From the NCBI GenBank assembly GCA_002329385.1, contig DCTR01000017.1, positions 15,389-22,881 of the forward strand: DNA of 7,493 nt, written 5' to 3'. Under the pieces are notes generated by a model. That model was not told where the DNA came from. It made no database searches and worked only from the letters and a program-made list of their open reading frames with translations. Position numbers and translations under genes: made by a program. Within the stretch, counting starts at the first letter, position 1. Every line of letters starts with the position of its first letter. Source of the DNA: Candidatus Shapirobacteria bacterium UBA1435 (lineage in GTDB: Bacteria > Patescibacteriota > Microgenomatia > UBA12405). Positions 6,323 through 7,493 of this stretch are shown here, one piece after another.

Positions 6323-6332
6323 AATATAAAAA

Positions 6333-7493
6333 ATGCCAGACACTTTTCAAAGGAATAAACCACACGTCAACGTTGGCACTATTGGTCATGTTGACCACGG
6401 CAAAACCACATTAACTGCCGCAATTACCAAGGTTCAAGGTAACCCCAAATCTTATCAGGATATTGCCAAGGGCGGCACTGTTCGTGACGCTTCTAAAATT
6501 GTTACCATTGCCATTTCTCACGTCGAATACGAATCCGAAAAACGTCACTATGCTCACATTGACTGCCCTGGTCATGCTGATTACGTCAAAAACATGATTA
6601 CTGGTGCCGCCCAGATGGATGGTGCTATTTTAGTTGTTTCTGCCCCTGATGGACCTATGCCCCAAACCCGGGAACACCTTCTTTTGGCTAACCAGGTAAA
6701 CGTTCCTGGTTTGGTTGTCTATCTAAACAAAGTTGATCTGGTCACCGATCCTGAATTCCTGGATCTGGTTGAAATGGAAATCCGCGATCTTCTCAAAAAA
6801 TACGGCTATCCCGGTGACGAAGTTCCTATCGTCCGCGGCTCTGCCCTCAAAGCCCTAAACGGAGAAGCCGATGGTGTCGAATCCATCAAAAAGCTTATGG
6901 AAGCTCTTGATAGCTATATTCCTGAACCTAAACGCGAATTAGACAAACCATTCTTAATGCCGGTCGAGGATGTTTTCTCCATCAAGGGCCGTGGCACAGT
7001 GGCCACCGGCAGAATTGAAACCGGTATCGTCAAGGTCAACGACGAGATCGAAATTGTTGGCCTTCGCAACACCACCAAATCAGTGGTTACCGGTGTGGAG
7101 ATGTTCCACAAATCCCTGGATCAGGGTCAAGCGGGTGACAACGTTGGTATTCTGCTTCGCGGTATCGAAAAAGACGATATCGAAAGGGGGCAGGTTCTTG
7201 CCAAGCCGGGAACCATTACCCCTCACACCGAGTTTAAAGCCGAAATCCTCTTGCTCAAGAAGGAAGAGGGCGGTCGTCACACTCCAATCTTCAACGGTTA
7301 TCGTCCCCAGGTTTTCATCAGGACAACTGATGTTACCGGTGACATAAAACTTCCCGAAGGTATGGAGATGGTTATGCCGGGGGACAATGCCACTGTTAGT
7401 GTTACTTTAATTAAACCAGTCGCCATGCAAGTCGGCCAGCGCTTCGCTTTACGCGAAGGCGGATTGACGGTTGGCGCCGGTGCCATCGTCGAA
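6333..7493 (+). CDS. tuf: Elongation factor Tu (EF-Tu), truncated by the window's right edge
   Basis: EF-Tu is the cytoplasmic GTPase that brings aminoacyl-tRNA to the ribosomal A site. There are 387 codons in view, ending in the conserved [13 protein letters not shown] stretch, so only about five residues are missing. Domain 1 has GHVDHGKT (18-25), DCPGH (77-81) with catalytic H81, NKVD (132-135) and SALKA (170-174). Domain 2 starts near 205 ([20 protein letters not shown]), with the aminoacyl-pocket region at about 253-271. Domain 3 includes [14 protein letters not shown] (313-326) and MVMPGD (346-351). The striking feature is switch I. Where almost all EF-Tu have [20 protein letters not shown], this one reads [22 protein letters not shown] (45-66). 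The Mg-coordinating Thr is kept (T58, E. coli Thr61), but the Arg-Gly and acidic residues before it are gone, and the region is about three residues shorter. The frame is intact and codon use matches its surroundings, so a frameshift is unlikely. It follows fusA with its own promoter and a strong Shine-Dalgarno site. Confidence 0.96.
   Translation, partial: MPDTFQRNKPHVNVGTIGHVDHGKTTLTAAITKVQGNPKSYQDIAKGGTVRDASKIVTIAISHVEYESEKRHYAHIDCPGHADYVKNMITGAAQMDGAILVVSAPDGPMPQTREHLLLANQVNVPGLVVYLNKVDLVTDPEFLDLVEMEIRDLLKKYGYPGDEVPIVRGSALKALNGEADGVESIKKLMEALDSYIPEPKRELDKPFLMPVEDVFSIKGRGTVATGRIETGIVKVNDEIEIVGLRNTTKSVVTGVEMFHKSLDQGQAGDNVGILLRGIEKDDIERGQVLAKPGTITPHTEFKAEILLLKKEEGGRHTPIFNGYRPQVFIRTTDVTGDIKLPEGMEMVMPGDNATVSVTLIKPVAMQVGQRFALREGGLTVGAGAIVE

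Noticed and set aside
6914..7486. Frames on both strands over the tuf gene
   Set aside because: tuf itself is open from 6333 to the window edge with full EF-Tu conservation; these are shadows.
1..7493. Recoded stop codons, CRISPR arrays, insertion sequences, tRNA genes
   Set aside because: All genes read through with standard stops, and no regularly spaced repeats, transposase frames or tRNA-like cloverleaf were seen.

Overview
The window looks like chromosomal DNA of a bacterium with a small, compact genome. The best guess is a member of the Patescibacteria/CPR, perhaps Microgenomates-like. That guess is inference. It rests on a membrane-anchored LytR_C protein with Thr/Pro linkers, tight gene packing, a near-absence of Shine-Dalgarno sites, fusA and tuf with no rpsL/rpsG directly upstream, and a divergent EF-Tu switch I. 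No rRNA, tRNA, CRISPR array or mobile element was seen. All genes read through with the standard genetic code.

Left part (1-2692, + strand): a cell-envelope group. A probable promoter with an extended -10 element (64-92) precedes a small type II membrane protein with an extracytoplasmic LytR_C domain (136-693). Six bases later comes dTDP-glucose 4,6-dehydratase (rmlB, 700-1710), then an RmlD-like dTDP-4-dehydrorhamnose reductase (1748-2692). Together rmlB and rmlD suggest synthesis of dTDP-L-rhamnose or a related deoxysugar for surface glycans; rmlA and rmlC are not in the window.

Middle (2661-3887, - strand): an FAD-dependent oxidoreductase of the amine-oxidase/protoporphyrinogen-oxidase-like superfamily. 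It is convergent with rmlD and overlaps its 3' end by 32 bases. Its exact reaction is unknown. The 188 bases between its start and fusA form a divergent intergenic region with a candidate fusA promoter.

Right part (4076-7493, + strand): translation elongation genes. Complete fusA (EF-G) is followed by a 136-base spacer and by tuf (EF-Tu), which runs off the right edge only a few residues short of its expected end. The spacer holds a good sigma-70-type promoter, two inverted repeats and the one strong Shine-Dalgarno site of the window, so tuf is probably expressed at least partly from its own promoter.

I see no convincing new multi-gene system. The most unusual item is EF-Tu switch I: the near-universal [13 protein letters not shown] block is replaced by a different sequence, although the Mg-coordinating Thr and all other G motifs are kept.
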